This document shows positions 56,101 through 63,415 of a stretch of 64,000 nt of DNA, piece by piece. This stretch comes from Strongylocentrotus purpuratus (taxonomy: Eukaryota > Echinodermata > Echinoidea > Camarodonta > Strongylocentrotidae), in assembly GCF_000002235.5 (NCBI RefSeq), contig NW_022145599.1, forward strand, positions 22,776,879 to 22,840,878. The letters run 5' to 3'. Within the stretch, counting starts at the first letter, position 1. Every line of letters begins with the position of its first letter. The notes beneath the pieces are model-generated. The model did no database searches, was not told the origin of the DNA, and worked only from the letters and a program-made list of their open reading frames with translations. The translations under genes were made by a program, and so were the position numbers.

Positions 56101-56666
56101 CAAAATGTTTGATTGCATCATTGCAGGTGTTTGGAGTTTCAAGAGTTTTTATGATTAACTGTTATAACTTTTCTTGGTATGTTGTATATCAACTTGGAAC
56201 TACATTAACATGAGATATGATATGTAAATACCACGCCGAGCTATGCGGAAGGATACATAAATAAATGGTCTTACAATATCTGGCTACTAATCAGTAACTA
56301 CATCGTCTGCCAGATCTATCATTTCACCGAGTCATATAACATATTACAACAACGGTCACGGTCTCGTGAAAGAGGCGGCGCTAGTATATGCTCAGAGATC
56401 AGCCGACTTGAAAATACTGCACTGCACTGGCTGCATGCCGTCTTCGGCCTTGCGCATGCCATTGCCGATATGCGATAAGCTTCGTTTACATTTTAGTAAA
56501 GCATCATAAAGTACTTTTATACAACGTATATAATTATACTGAATTATAAATCACCCACATGAATGTACAGACGTTAGTAGTTGATACAAACGTACTTTAG
56601 TAGACTTGGATTGAAGACATAGTTGTAAGCTTTCATACACTTATCGACGACCATGGAGGCTGCCAT
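43929..56666 (-). CDS. DECR2: Peroxisomal 2,4-dienoyl-CoA reductase (DECR2), complete, 9 exons
   Basis: Spliced CDS from 56666 down to 43929: 56666-56596, 52400-52332, 51822-51771, 51299-51234, 50513-50444, 48356-48232, 46914-46821, 46132-46028, 44134-43929. Phases fit at all eight junctions and give 285 aa, close to the vertebrate length of about 290. It is a short-chain dehydrogenase/reductase that uses NADPH to reduce 2,4-dienoyl-CoA in peroxisomal beta-oxidation. Visible features are TGGGSGI (31-37), NGAAG (109-113), DID with Asp134 (human Asp137 by position), and a HASAAK segment where the usual SDR Tyr is replaced but Lys179 kept, as in DECR-type enzymes. PGP follows, then the end [20 protein letters not shown] and VVDGGDW. 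The C-terminus ends SLKSLL rather than a canonical PTS1 such as SKL/AKL. Introns host several elements, including a gypsy pol. Confidence 0.9.
44463..45451. mobile_element. Tc1/mariner-like long foldback element with TA duplication
   Basis: CAGTGCGTCCCAGAAAAAAC (from 44463) is inverted at the right end (GTTTTTTCTGGGACGCACTG-like, to 45451), with TA on both outer sides (44461-44462 and 45452-45453). Pairing extends through most of both arms (AAGCTTAGATC(C)TCCTC, AACTTTCTAGAAATGTGAT, GACTTAACTCCGTTTCGTTG) to a central hairpin whose arms flank about 45000. The left arm holds an extra AAT-tailed insertion (44648-44830) absent from the right arm. No transposase frame. Lies in DECR2 intron 8. Confidence 0.8.
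44648..44830 (-). mobile_element. SINE-like insertion in the left arm of the foldback
   Basis: An (AAT)n tail (44648-44662) is followed by TATATAGCGATCC, AAGCGCTTTACAAATATATT, ACCCCGGTCAT and GCACACAATGTGTGCAC. Similar TATAGCGC-type and AAT-tailed ends are seen elsewhere in the window. It is recognised as an insertion because the opposite arm of the foldback lacks it. Confidence 0.5.
45655..45960 (-). mobile_element. LINE 3' end fragment
   Basis: Read on the minus strand, it has a GGGCCCCATGG..CTACTTGTTGG.GAATGGGCTACCC segment followed by AATAAATAAATAAATA-type tail repeats (45655-45675 on + are TTTA repeats). This resembles the 3' UTR layout of the LINE at 34640-37912. No coding remains. Confidence 0.45.
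46028..46132 (-). CDS. DECR2: DECR2 exon 8
   Basis: The minus-strand acceptor CTACTTCTAG precedes 46132 and the donor GTAAGA follows 46028. The exon is 105 nt. It completes Asp183 and encodes [20 protein letters not shown] and then [14 protein letters not shown]. The PGP motif after the cofactor-binding strand is typical of SDRs. Confidence 0.9.
46133..46820. other. DECR2 intron 7, nothing recognised
   Basis: Plain AT-rich intron with no repeat boundary or open frame of interest. Confidence 0.4.
46821..46914 (-). CDS. DECR2: DECR2 exon 7 (active-site lysine)
   Basis: The minus-strand acceptor TTTCTCTAG precedes 46914 and the donor GTGAGC follows 46821. The exon is 94 nt encoding [20 protein letters not shown] and [11 protein letters not shown]. 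Lys179 is present; the Tyr four residues earlier in classical SDRs is Ala175, as expected for the DECR type. Confidence 0.9.
47241..48023. mobile_element. piggyBac-like non-autonomous element with TTAA duplication
   Basis: TTAA (47237-47240) and TTAA (48024-48027) flank a 783-bp element. The ends are CCCTATGTTAACTGGG and CCCAGTTAAAATAGGG, inverted matches with one substitution. Inside each end are paired G and C runs with a CAATTTGACC or GTCAAATTGACC segment, then AT-rich DNA. A TTAA target and CCCTA-type ends are the piggyBac signature. No transposase. Diverged relatives lie at 7622 and 14473. In DECR2 intron 6. Confidence 0.8.
48232..48356 (-). CDS. DECR2: DECR2 exon 6
   Basis: The minus-strand acceptor GTATGTCAG precedes 48356 and the donor GTATGA follows 48232. 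The exon is 125 nt. It completes Gly110 and encodes [20 protein letters not shown], then [10 protein letters not shown] with Asp134, then [10 protein letters not shown]. Confidence 0.9.
48397..50138 (-). mobile_element. Helitron/Helentron-like non-autonomous element (family B), reverse copy with two core-repeat types
   Basis: Reverse-orientation relative of 12877-15181. The 3' terminus is at low coordinates: CTAG (48397-48400), then the hairpin GACTGCGTGCAGTC (48410-48423) and ATGCCTCCG (48431). The 5' end is at 50138 (CGGCACCACCTT..GGCGGAGGCAT). Next to the 5' end are four ATATCTCAAGAACC-type core units on the minus strand (49480-50040). Between 48540 and 49450 is a second set of about six 125-150-bp units with GCAGGAATCCATCAAT, AGCT(G/A)TTTTTGCATAC and TGACCTTTGACCT. 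In DECR2 intron 5. Confidence 0.65.
50444..50513 (-). CDS. DECR2: DECR2 exon 5
   Basis: The minus-strand acceptor ATTTCTCAG precedes 50513 and the donor GTAAGT follows 50444. The exon is 70 nt encoding [20 protein letters not shown] and LIN, leading into the NGAAG motif across the junction. Confidence 0.9.
50596..50752 (-). mobile_element. tRNA-derived SINE (tRNA-Lys-like head)
   Basis: The minus strand begins near 50752 with GGCGCGATAGCTCGGTTGGT, AGAGCAGTGGTCTCTTAATC and TGTTCGAAACC, giving good A and B boxes and a CTT at the anticodon position. A non-tRNA body follows (GGTAAGGCATTAATCCTC, ACCTGGTCCCTCAGAGAGG, GGCTTTATAG). It is not a functional tRNA: the anticodon stem does not pair and the body is fused. 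In DECR2 intron 4. Confidence 0.65.
51120..51205. repeat. (ATC/ATT)n microsatellite
   Basis: Interrupted CATCATCGTCAT and CACCAT repeats, then ATTATT, in DECR2 intron 4; a looser related stretch begins near 51040. The rest of 50753-51119 has no feature. Confidence 0.7.
51234..51299 (-). CDS. DECR2: DECR2 exon 4
   Basis: The minus-strand acceptor GTTTTATAG precedes 51299 and the donor GTATGA follows 51234. The exon is 66 nt, phase 0/0. It encodes [20 protein letters not shown] and RK, equivalent to the ATGRRCLPLSMDVR block of mammalian DECR2. Confidence 0.9.
51771..51822 (-). CDS. DECR2: DECR2 exon 3
   Basis: The minus-strand acceptor TTTGTTACAG precedes 51822 and the donor GTTAGA follows 51771. 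The exon is 52 nt. It completes Arg47 and encodes [17 protein letters not shown], the second beta strand with the ASR segment that selects NADP(H) in this family. Confidence 0.88.
51961..52032. mobile_element. Very short hAT-like remnant, 72 bp
   Basis: CAGTGGTGGATCTA (51961-51974) and TAGATCTACCACTG (52019-52032) are inverted with one mismatch around a G run and CCCCCTGTCAGAGG. The end sequence is of the hAT type, but the flanks (ACTAAAAT and GAAGGGGA) do not match, so no duplication supports it. Confidence 0.5.
52332..52400 (-). CDS. DECR2: DECR2 exon 2 (cofactor-binding motif)
   Basis: The minus-strand acceptor TTTCATTTCAG precedes 52400 and the donor GTAAAA follows 52332. The exon is 69 nt. 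It completes Lys24 and encodes [20 protein letters not shown] and LM, with the glycine-rich TGGGSGI Rossmann motif. The phase joins exon 1 and exon 3 exactly. Confidence 0.92.
52935..55331 (+). pseudogene. Ty3/gypsy LTR-retrotransposon pol remnant (RT, RNase H, integrase), no LTRs seen
   Basis: A frame from about 52935 to 54333 encodes RT from the [11 protein letters not shown] segment (the N-terminal RT, protease and gag are missing). It has LPFGLSTSQ, and the catalytic ADD box reads IADD in place of YADD near 53150. Then come RNase H ([25 protein letters not shown]) and the first half of the HHCC zinc finger, ended by TAA at 54331-54333. The zinc-finger second half (about 54315-54390) is in another frame, so two compensating indels flank it. 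The integrase core continues in the original frame (54391 onward) with D, D(NGPQF), E, interrupted by TAA at 54841, to about 55251, with a last piece in another frame ending near 55331. It lies antisense in DECR2 intron 1. Broken and inactive. Confidence 0.85.
55332..56595. other. DECR2 intron 1, part next to exon 1
   Basis: AT-rich intron with short A runs (55500-55525, 55858-55873). No gene or element recognised, and no LTR of the gypsy pol was found in either flank by eye. Confidence 0.45.
56596..56666 (-). CDS. DECR2: DECR2 exon 1 (start codon)
   Basis: ATG is at 56666-56664 in an AAGATGG context, and the donor GTACGT follows 56596. The exon is 71 nt (23 codons plus 2 nt), [20 protein letters not shown] then SLL. 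It matches the C-x-x-AY-x-x-x-F-x-P-x-LL pattern at the start of vertebrate DECR2, and its phase 2 end joins exon 2 to give [12 protein letters not shown] second in-frame ATG lies four codons downstream. Confidence 0.85.
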
Positions 56667-57224
56667 CTTGGACTTGATATAATAGAGGCTCTTCAGCTTG
56701 ATCTTTGATCTTTTCCGTCAAACTCGAAGCTTCTTCTTCGTATCGGGGTCACTACACGAGCGCCGTCCAGTAAAAGCGACTCGAAAATGTCTGTAGATAC
56801 ATTTCTTTGGAGCAACGTTTTTCATCCGTTTATTAGGAAATGAAAAGTTTCGCGTAACCGGCGCGTAACCCTGCACCCAAAAAATCATCACAGAAAAAAT
56901 GGCTCTAACTATACACAAATACGGTAGCATATATTGGCACCAAGATTAACGGCGATATGAATATTCATTATTCCCTACGTCACAGACGTGCGGCGTGCGT
57001 ACTCTGTCTATGGATCTGTCTTATACACAGGTACATGTACTGTACTAGTACAAGAGTACGTTCGCAAGCATTACTACATACATTGCTCCGGAATGAAGAG
57101 AATCATTATAAAGGACGAATTACTCAGTGAAGCCAAGTACAGTACAAGCAGGGAATTGAAATAGCAAACGTTCCTCGGAGCGGCTATACACTCCCTAATC
57201 TAGCTAGTTTTGTAATGATAGTTT
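56667..57224. promoter_or_regulatory. DECR2 5' flank and presumed promoter region
   Basis: The region is richer in CpG than the surrounding DNA (56680-57000) and sits upstream of the DECR2 start on the minus strand. I see no clear TATA box or other specific element. The assignment rests on position only. Confidence 0.35.
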
Positions 57225-60035
57225 ATTTAGGATAATGGACATTTAGTAGGCCTATTGTTTAGTTGTTAAATGACATCACTCAGTGTGATTTGATTCGAGA
57301 AATATCTCATTAATAAAACAGTATAAAGGCTGTATGAGTCTCGAACGAACCATATCGCCACTAATCTTGGTGCCAACACCGTTAATCTATGCTCCAAATT
57401 TAGTAATACATTTTGTGTGCCCTATAATGACCCGGGGTTGGATTATTTAGGAGAATGGAAGATTGATATTGTTAAGATGTTTCATAACATCACTCAGTGT
57501 GATTTGATTCGAGAAATATCTCATTAATAAAACAGTATAAAGGCTGTATGAGTCTCGAACGAACCATATCGCCACTAATCTTGGTGCCAACACCGTTAAA
57601 CTATGCTCCAAATTTAGTAATACATTTTGTGTGCCCTATAATGACCCGGGGTTGGATTGTGTAGGAGAACGGATGATTGATATTGTAAAGTTGTTCCATA
57701 ACATCACTCAGTTTGATTTGATTCGAGATATATCTCATTAATAAAACAGTATAAAGGCTGTATGAGTCTCGGACGAACCATCGCCACTAATCTTGGTGCC
57801 AACACCGTTAATCTATGCTCCAAATTTAGTAATACATTTTGTGTGCCCTATAATGACCCAGGGTTGGATTATTTAGGAGAACAGAAGATTGATATTGTTA
57901 AGTTGTTTCATAACATCGCTCAGTTTGATTTGATTCGAGATATATTTCATTAATAAAACAGTATAAAGGCTCTATGAGTCTCCAAGAACGATCGCCACTA
58001 ATCTTGGTGCAACACCGTTAATCTATGCTCCAAATTTAGTAATACATTTTGTGTGCCCTATAATGAACCGGGGTTGGATTATTTAGGAGAACAGAAGATT
58101 GATATTGTAAGTTGTTTCATAACATCGCTCAGTTTGATTTGATTCGAGATATATCTCATTAATAAAACAGTATAAAGGCTGTATGAGTCTCGAACGAACC
58201 ATCGCCACTAATCTTCGTGCCAACACCGTTAAACCATGCTCCAAATTTAGTAATACATTTTGTGTGCCCTATAATGACCCGGGTTGGATTATTTAGGAGA
58301 ACAGAAGATTGATATTGTTAAGTTGTTTCATAACATCACTCAGTTTGATTTGATTAGAGATATATCTCATTAATAAAACAGTATAAAGGCTGTATGAGTC
58401 TCGGACGAACCATCGCCACTAATCTTGGTGCCAACACCGTTAATATCTATGCTCCAAATTTAGTAATACATTTTGTGTGCCCTATAATGACCCGGGGTTG
58501 GATTATTTAGGAGAACAGAAGATTGATATTGTTAAGTTGTTTCATAACATCTCTCAGTTTGATTTGATTCGAGATATATTTCATTAATAAAACAGTATAA
58601 AGGCTCTATGAGTCTCGAACGAACAATCGCCACTAATCTTGGTGCCAACACCGTTAATCTATGCTCCAAATTTAGTAATACATTTTGTGTGCCCTATAAT
58701 GAACTGGGGTTGGATTATTTAGGAGAACAGAAGATTGATATTGTAAGTTGTTTCATAACATCGCTCAGTTTGATTTGATTCGAGATATATTTCATTAATA
58801 AAACAGTATAAAGGCTGTATGAGTCTCGAACGAACCATCGCCACTAATCTTCGTGCCAACACCGTTAAATCATGCTCCAAATTTAGTAATACATTTTGTG
58901 TGCCCTATAATGACCCGGGTTGGATTATTTAGGAGAACAGAAGATTGATATTGTTAAGTTGTTTCATAACACCACTCAGTTTGATTTGATTCGAGATATA
59001 TCTCATTAATAAAACAGTATAAAGGCTGTATGAGTCTCGGACGAACCATCGCCACTAATCTTGGTGCCAACACCGTTAATCTATGCTCCAAATTCAGTAA
59101 TACATTTTGTGTTCCCTATAATGACCCGGGGTTGGATTATTTAGGAGAACAGAAGATTGATATTGTAAGTTGTTTCATAACATCGCTCAGTTTGATTTGA
59201 TACGAGATATATTTCATTAATAAAACAGTATAAAGGCTGTATGAGTCTCGAACGAACCATCGCCACTAATCTTCGTGCCAACACCGTTAAATCATGCTCC
59301 AAATTTAGTAATACATTTTGTGTGCCCTATAATGACCCGGGTTGGATTATTTAGGAGAACAGAAGATTGATATTGTTAAGTTGTTTCATAACACCACTCA
59401 GTTTGATTTGATTCGAGATATATCTCATTAATAAAACAGTATAAAGGCTGTATGAGTCTCGGACGAACCATCGCCACTAATCTTGGTGCCAACACCGTTA
59501 ATCTATGCTCCAAATTCAGTAATACATTTTGTGTGCCCTATAATGACCCGGGGTTGGATTATTTAGGAGAACAGAAGATTGATATTGTTAAGTTGTTTCA
59601 TAACATCTCTCAGTTTGATTTGATTCGAGATATATTTCATTAATAAAACAGTATAAAGGCTCTATGAGTCTCGAACGAACCATCGCCACTAATCTTGGTG
59701 CCAACACCGTTAAACCATGCTCCAAATTTAGTATAACATTTTGTGTGCCCTATAAAGACCCGGGTTTGGATTATTTAGGAGAACGGATGATTGATATTGT
59801 AAAGTTGTTCCATAACATCACTCAGTTCGATTTAATTAGAGATATACCTCATTAATAAATATATATATATAAAAGCTATAGTCTCAAACTAACTTACCTG
59901 TACACCATTAAACTTGGTGCCAACACCATTAAACCATGCTCCAAATTTAGTAATACGTTTTGTGTGTCTGCAAAGACCCGGGGTTGGATTATTTAGGAGA
60001 ACGGAAGATTCCTATATTGTTAAGTTGCTCTATAA
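57225..60035 (+). repeat. Satellite-like tandem array, about 13 units of 209-214 bp
   Basis: The anchor GTATAAAGGC occurs at 57321, 57535, 57749, 57961, 58170, 58381, 58595, 58806, 59017, 59228, 59439 and 59651. Spacings are 209-214 bp, with a decayed unit at each edge. In several units an ATG..TAA frame of 63 codons fills most of the repeat (57762-57953, 59452-59643, 59664-59855: MSLGRTIATNLGANTV to LIRDIFH). Other units carry 1-2 nt indels that break it. Variant sites (CTTCGTGCC versus CTTGGTGCC; GACGAACC versus AACGAACC) recur every three units (58404, 59040) and then every two (59040, 59461), showing higher-order duplication. I recognise no protein family; treat it as a satellite, not a gene. 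Confidence 0.85.
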
Positions 60036-60420
60036 CACAGGCGCGGTTCCAGGGGGGCAGCGCCCCCCCCCCCCCCGCAAAAATAAAGAGAGAGAGAGAG
60101 AGAGAGAAAAGGAAAAGAAGGACAGGGAAAGAGGAGAGAAAGGGAAAGAAAGAAGAGGAAGAAGACAAGAAAAGGGGGAAGAAGGAGATTGGGGGGACCG
60201 AAATGGCCTTGCCTTCCAGGCTGTTGCCTCCCCGCCCCCCCCCCTCCCCAATCAAAAAAAATATGAGCGAAGGACGGAAAGGGAAGGGAAGAAAGGAAAG
60301 AGGAGATAAAGGGAAGGGAAATAAAAGAGGAAGAAGAAAAGAAAAGAAGGAGGATATCAGTTTTCCTGCCAATAACTTGTGGTTCGAGGGGGGGGGGGGG
60401 TTATTTCTAATTCCATAACG
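60036..60420. mobile_element. CAGGCGCGG..CCAGGGGG repeat end with purine-rich interior
   Basis: ACACAGGCGCGGTTCCAGGGGGGCAG abruptly ends the satellite array at about 60036. Then come a C run, (AG)n and AAAGG purine tracts (60080-60180, 60270-60355), and a second C run (60228-60244). The end sequence resembles the GGCG-plus-G-run termini of the hAT-like elements here, but no duplication was found. Lys/Glu-rich frames across it are artefacts. Confidence 0.4.
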
Positions 60421-61230
60421 GTGACTTACAAATGTTGCTAAAATGACATCATTTTCCGAGATTGTTCCTCACTTTTTATTAAATTATACTTTTTTATGCG
60501 TTTGTTGGAAAATGACATATTCCGAAATTTACAGTCAGGCAAGAAAAATATGCTTATTGAGATGCCTACATGTCGGGGCCCGCGGAACGGTCGGGATCGG
60601 GAGCCTCGAGCTCCCTCGCCCTCCCCCTCTTTTTTGAAAAAGTATATTAAAGAGAGCAAGAAATAAAGAATAGTGAACTGCCAGTGTCACAGAAAAATGA
60701 GGTATCAAAATATGCTCATCTGACCGTGATTAAATGCCTAAACCCCCCGAACTTTCGGGGTCTCTACCCTCTGGATTCCACCTAGGGCCCAAAGGTCGGC
60801 CCTTAAATGCTCATCTGACGGTAATTTAATGCCTAAAACCCCTGGAATTCTTGGGGCTTCGCCCCCTTTACCCCAAGCCAAATAGTGTCCTGCAAATGTC
60901 ACAAAATAATAAGGTATCAAACATTGCTAACCTGACCGTAATAAAACGCCTGAAACCCCTGAGCCTCCGGGGCTCTGCCCCTGAACCAAACCAAGGGCCC
61001 TAAGGCGGGCCCCTGAATGCTTATCTGACGGTAATTAAACACCTAAAACCCCTGAGCTTCCGAGGGCTCTGCCCCTAGACCCAACCAAGGGCCTTAAGGC
61101 GGGCCCCTTGATACTCATTTAATTTAATGCCTAAAACCCTTGATCTTCCGGGGGCCTCGCCCCCTGAACTCCACGACAATTGGTGATCTGCCAGTGTCAC
61201 AATAAGTCCCCCCCCCCCCCCCCAAAGAAA
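60421..61230. repeat. GC-rich dispersed repeat cluster (CCGGGGCTCCGCCCC type), part 1
   Basis: Units of about 100-130 bp near 60720, 60815, 60930, 61030 and 61130 share CTGACCGTAATTTAATGCCT-like and AAAACCCCTGAGCTTCCGGG-like blocks, then CTCTGCCCC and (A)CCAAGGGCCCTTAAGGCGGG-like blocks. The AT-rich lead-in (60421-60680), with CCGAGATT and TTTTATGCGTTTGT, recurs at 62430-62660. No coding frame is conserved. Confidence 0.6.
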
Positions 61231-61515
61231 AAAGAGAGAAAAGGGAAGAGGTCATAGGAAGAAAAAGGAGCAGACAAAGAACAATTTTGAAATTCAGACA
61301 AGGATTAAGAGTCCAGAACGGTACACAAATCGTCTTCTTTCTTTAATGATTTAATGAAACGTCAAAGCTTCCGCGCTTCGCGTATGAGGGAGGGGAAACT
61401 CGCCCCTCCCTGCATCCCCCCCCCCCCCAGGGAACGCGCTCTGTAAGTGATTCGCACGCATCGCGTGCTCCGACCCCCCTAAAATAAAATCCTAGCTACG
61501 CGCTTGCCTGACCGT
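61231..61515. repeat. AAAGCTTCCGCGCTTCGCG module
   Basis: The block GATTAAGAGTC..AACGGTACA..AAATCGTCTTCTTTCTTTAATGA, followed by AAGCTTCCGCGCTTCGCG and a G or C run, occurs here (61300-61440) and again near 63085, 63160, 63265 and 63370. It is a dispersed and locally repeated module of unknown class. Confidence 0.55.
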
Positions 61516-62425
61516 AATTAAACGCCTAAAACCCTGAGCTTCCGGGGCTCCGCCCCCTGGACCCCACGCAATTAGTGACCCTGCCAGTGTCACAAATAAG
61601 GTATAAAAATATGCTCATTTGACCGTAATTTAATGCCTTAAACCCCTGAGCCTGGCGGATCCAGGGGGCCTGGGCGCCCTCCCCTGGGAAAAAAGAAGGA
61701 AAAAAAAGAAGGGAAACAAAAGAAGGAAAAAAAAAGGAGAAAAAAAGAAGGGAAAAAAAGAAGGAAAAAAAGGGGAAAAAAAAAGGAGGACAAAAAAGAA
61801 AGAGAAAGAGAAAAGGTAAAGAAGGGAAAGAGGAGAGAAAGGGAAAGAAAGAAGAGGAAGAAGAAAGAAAGGGGGAAGAAGTGATCGGGGGGGGGGGCGA
61901 AAGAGCCTCGCCTCCCCCTCTCCCCCCCCCCCCCAATCAAAAAATAAGAGAGAAGGAAGGAAATAGAAAGAAGGGGTTATCAGTTGCAATTTTTTCCGCC
62001 AATAAGTTGTGGATCGGGGCGGGGATGGGGCAAAATGCCCTTGCCTCCCCTGCCCCGCTAAAAAAAGAGAGAAAGAAGGAAAAGGAAAAAAGGAGAGCTA
62101 AAAGGGACCGAAAAAGCTGAAAAGAAGGGGAAATAGATTTGCAGTTAATCCCGCCAACAACATGTGGAGGAGGGTGGGGGCCGAAATGACCTTACCTCCC
62201 CCTCGCCCCCCCCCCCCCATCGAATCTTACAGAAAGAGAAGGAAGGGAATGGAAAGGGAAAGAAGAGAGAAAGGGAAAGAAAAAAAGAGAAATAAGAAAG
62301 GTAAGGGAGATCAGTTGCGATTTTTCCGCCAACAAAGAGTAGATCGGGGGGGGGGGGGAACTGGCGTATTGATCGAGGAGGGGGCTCGGGGGTTTGCTCG
62401 GGGGAAATAAAATTTAAACGTGGTT
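61516..62425. repeat. GC-rich unit followed by purine-rich modules
   Basis: One CCGGGGCTCCGCCCC unit (61516-61650) runs into CCTGGCGGATCCAGGGGGCC. A long (A/G)n tract follows (61685-61875), then repeated GATCGGGGGGG..CCTTGCCTCCCC modules separated by purine tracts (61880-62120, 62160-62300, 62340-62400). Strand-asymmetric purine composition; no gene. Homopolymer lengths are likely unreliable. Confidence 0.5.
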
Positions 62426-63085
62426 TATTTCTAATTCCATAACGGTGGTTTACAAATAATGCTGAAATGACATAATTTTCCGAGATTTGTCCTCATTCTT
62501 TAGTAAATTATACTTTTGTATGCGTTTGTAAATTAACAGCCAGGCAAGAAATATGCTTCTTGAGATGCCTACATGTCAGGGCCCGCTGAACGGCGGGGAT
62601 CGGGAGCCTCCAGCTCCCCCCCCCCCCCCCCAATTTTTTTTTTTGGAAAAGCATTTTAAAGAGAATAGAAAGAAAGAGAGCAAGAAAGAAAAAATAGTTA
62701 ACTACCAGTGTCACAACAAAATAAGGTATCAAAAAATTGCTCATCTGACCGTAATTAGACGCCAAAAACCCTGAGCTTCCGGGGGCTCTGTCCCCGGGAC
62801 CCAACCAAGGGCCCTTGGGCAGGCCCCTTGATACTCATCTGACCAAAATTTAGTGCCTAAAACCTTTGATCTTCTGGGGGCTCCGCCCGCTGGACCTCAC
62901 GCCAATCAGTGTCCTGCCAGTGTCACAAATAAAGTATAAAAATATGTTCATCTGAATCTCTGAAACCCCTGAGATTCAGGGTTTCCGCACCCTCGACCCC
63001 ACCAGGGGCCCTGAGGCGGGCCCCTGAATACTTATCTGACCGTAATTTGCCTTCAACCCATGAGTTTCCGGGGGCGGACAAGGTA
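62426..63085. repeat. GC-rich dispersed repeat cluster, part 2
   Basis: 62430-62660 repeats the lead-in seen at 60421-60680 (CCATAACGGTG..TTACAAAT, TTTTGTATGCGTTTGT, AGATGCCTACATGTC.GGGCCCGC). It is followed by further CTGACCGTAATT..CTGAGCTTCCGGG..CCAAGGGCCC units to 63080. This gives a direct repeat of the whole module about 2 kb apart. Confidence 0.6.
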
Positions 63086-63415
63086 TCAAAATCGTCTTGT
63101 TTCTCTAATAATTGAATTAAATGTCAAAGCTTCCGCGCTTGGCGCAGGAGGTGTGGATTAAGAGTACAACAAATCGTCTTCTTTCTCTAAAGATTTAATG
63201 AAACGTAAAAGCTTCCGCGCTTCGCGCGCGCGGATAGGAGGGGGGGGGAACTGAATTCAGACGAGGATTAAGAGTCGAAAACGGTACAACGAATCGTCTT
63301 CTTTCTTTAATGATTCAATGAAATGTACAAGCTTCCGCGCTTCGCGCGGGAGAGGGGGGGGGGGGGGGACTGAAAACAAACGAGGATTAAGAGTCGAAAA
63401 CTGTAATCAGAAGAG
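63086..63415. repeat. Four copies of the CTTCCGCGCTT(C/G)GCG module
   Basis: Consecutive modules of about 90-110 bp (near 63100, 63175, 63290 and 63375) with (G)AGGATTAAGAGT, AATCGTCTT(C/G)TTTCT, AAGCTTCCGCGCTT and G runs; related to 61231-61515. Non-coding. Confidence 0.6.

Noticed and set aside
57225..60035. Array as a tandem gene cluster encoding 63-aa peptides
   Set aside because: Most units are frame-broken, substitutions change residues freely between open units, and no secretion signal or family motif is visible. Kept only as a finding to test.
59914..60418. Basic, charged open frames downstream of the satellite
   Set aside because: Low-complexity purine tract of a repeat; frames differ and include parts of the satellite.
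61526..61989. Phe/Ser/Leu-rich minus-strand frames resembling membrane proteins
   Set aside because: Complement of an (A/G)n tract; hydrophobicity is a by-product of TTC/TTT codons.
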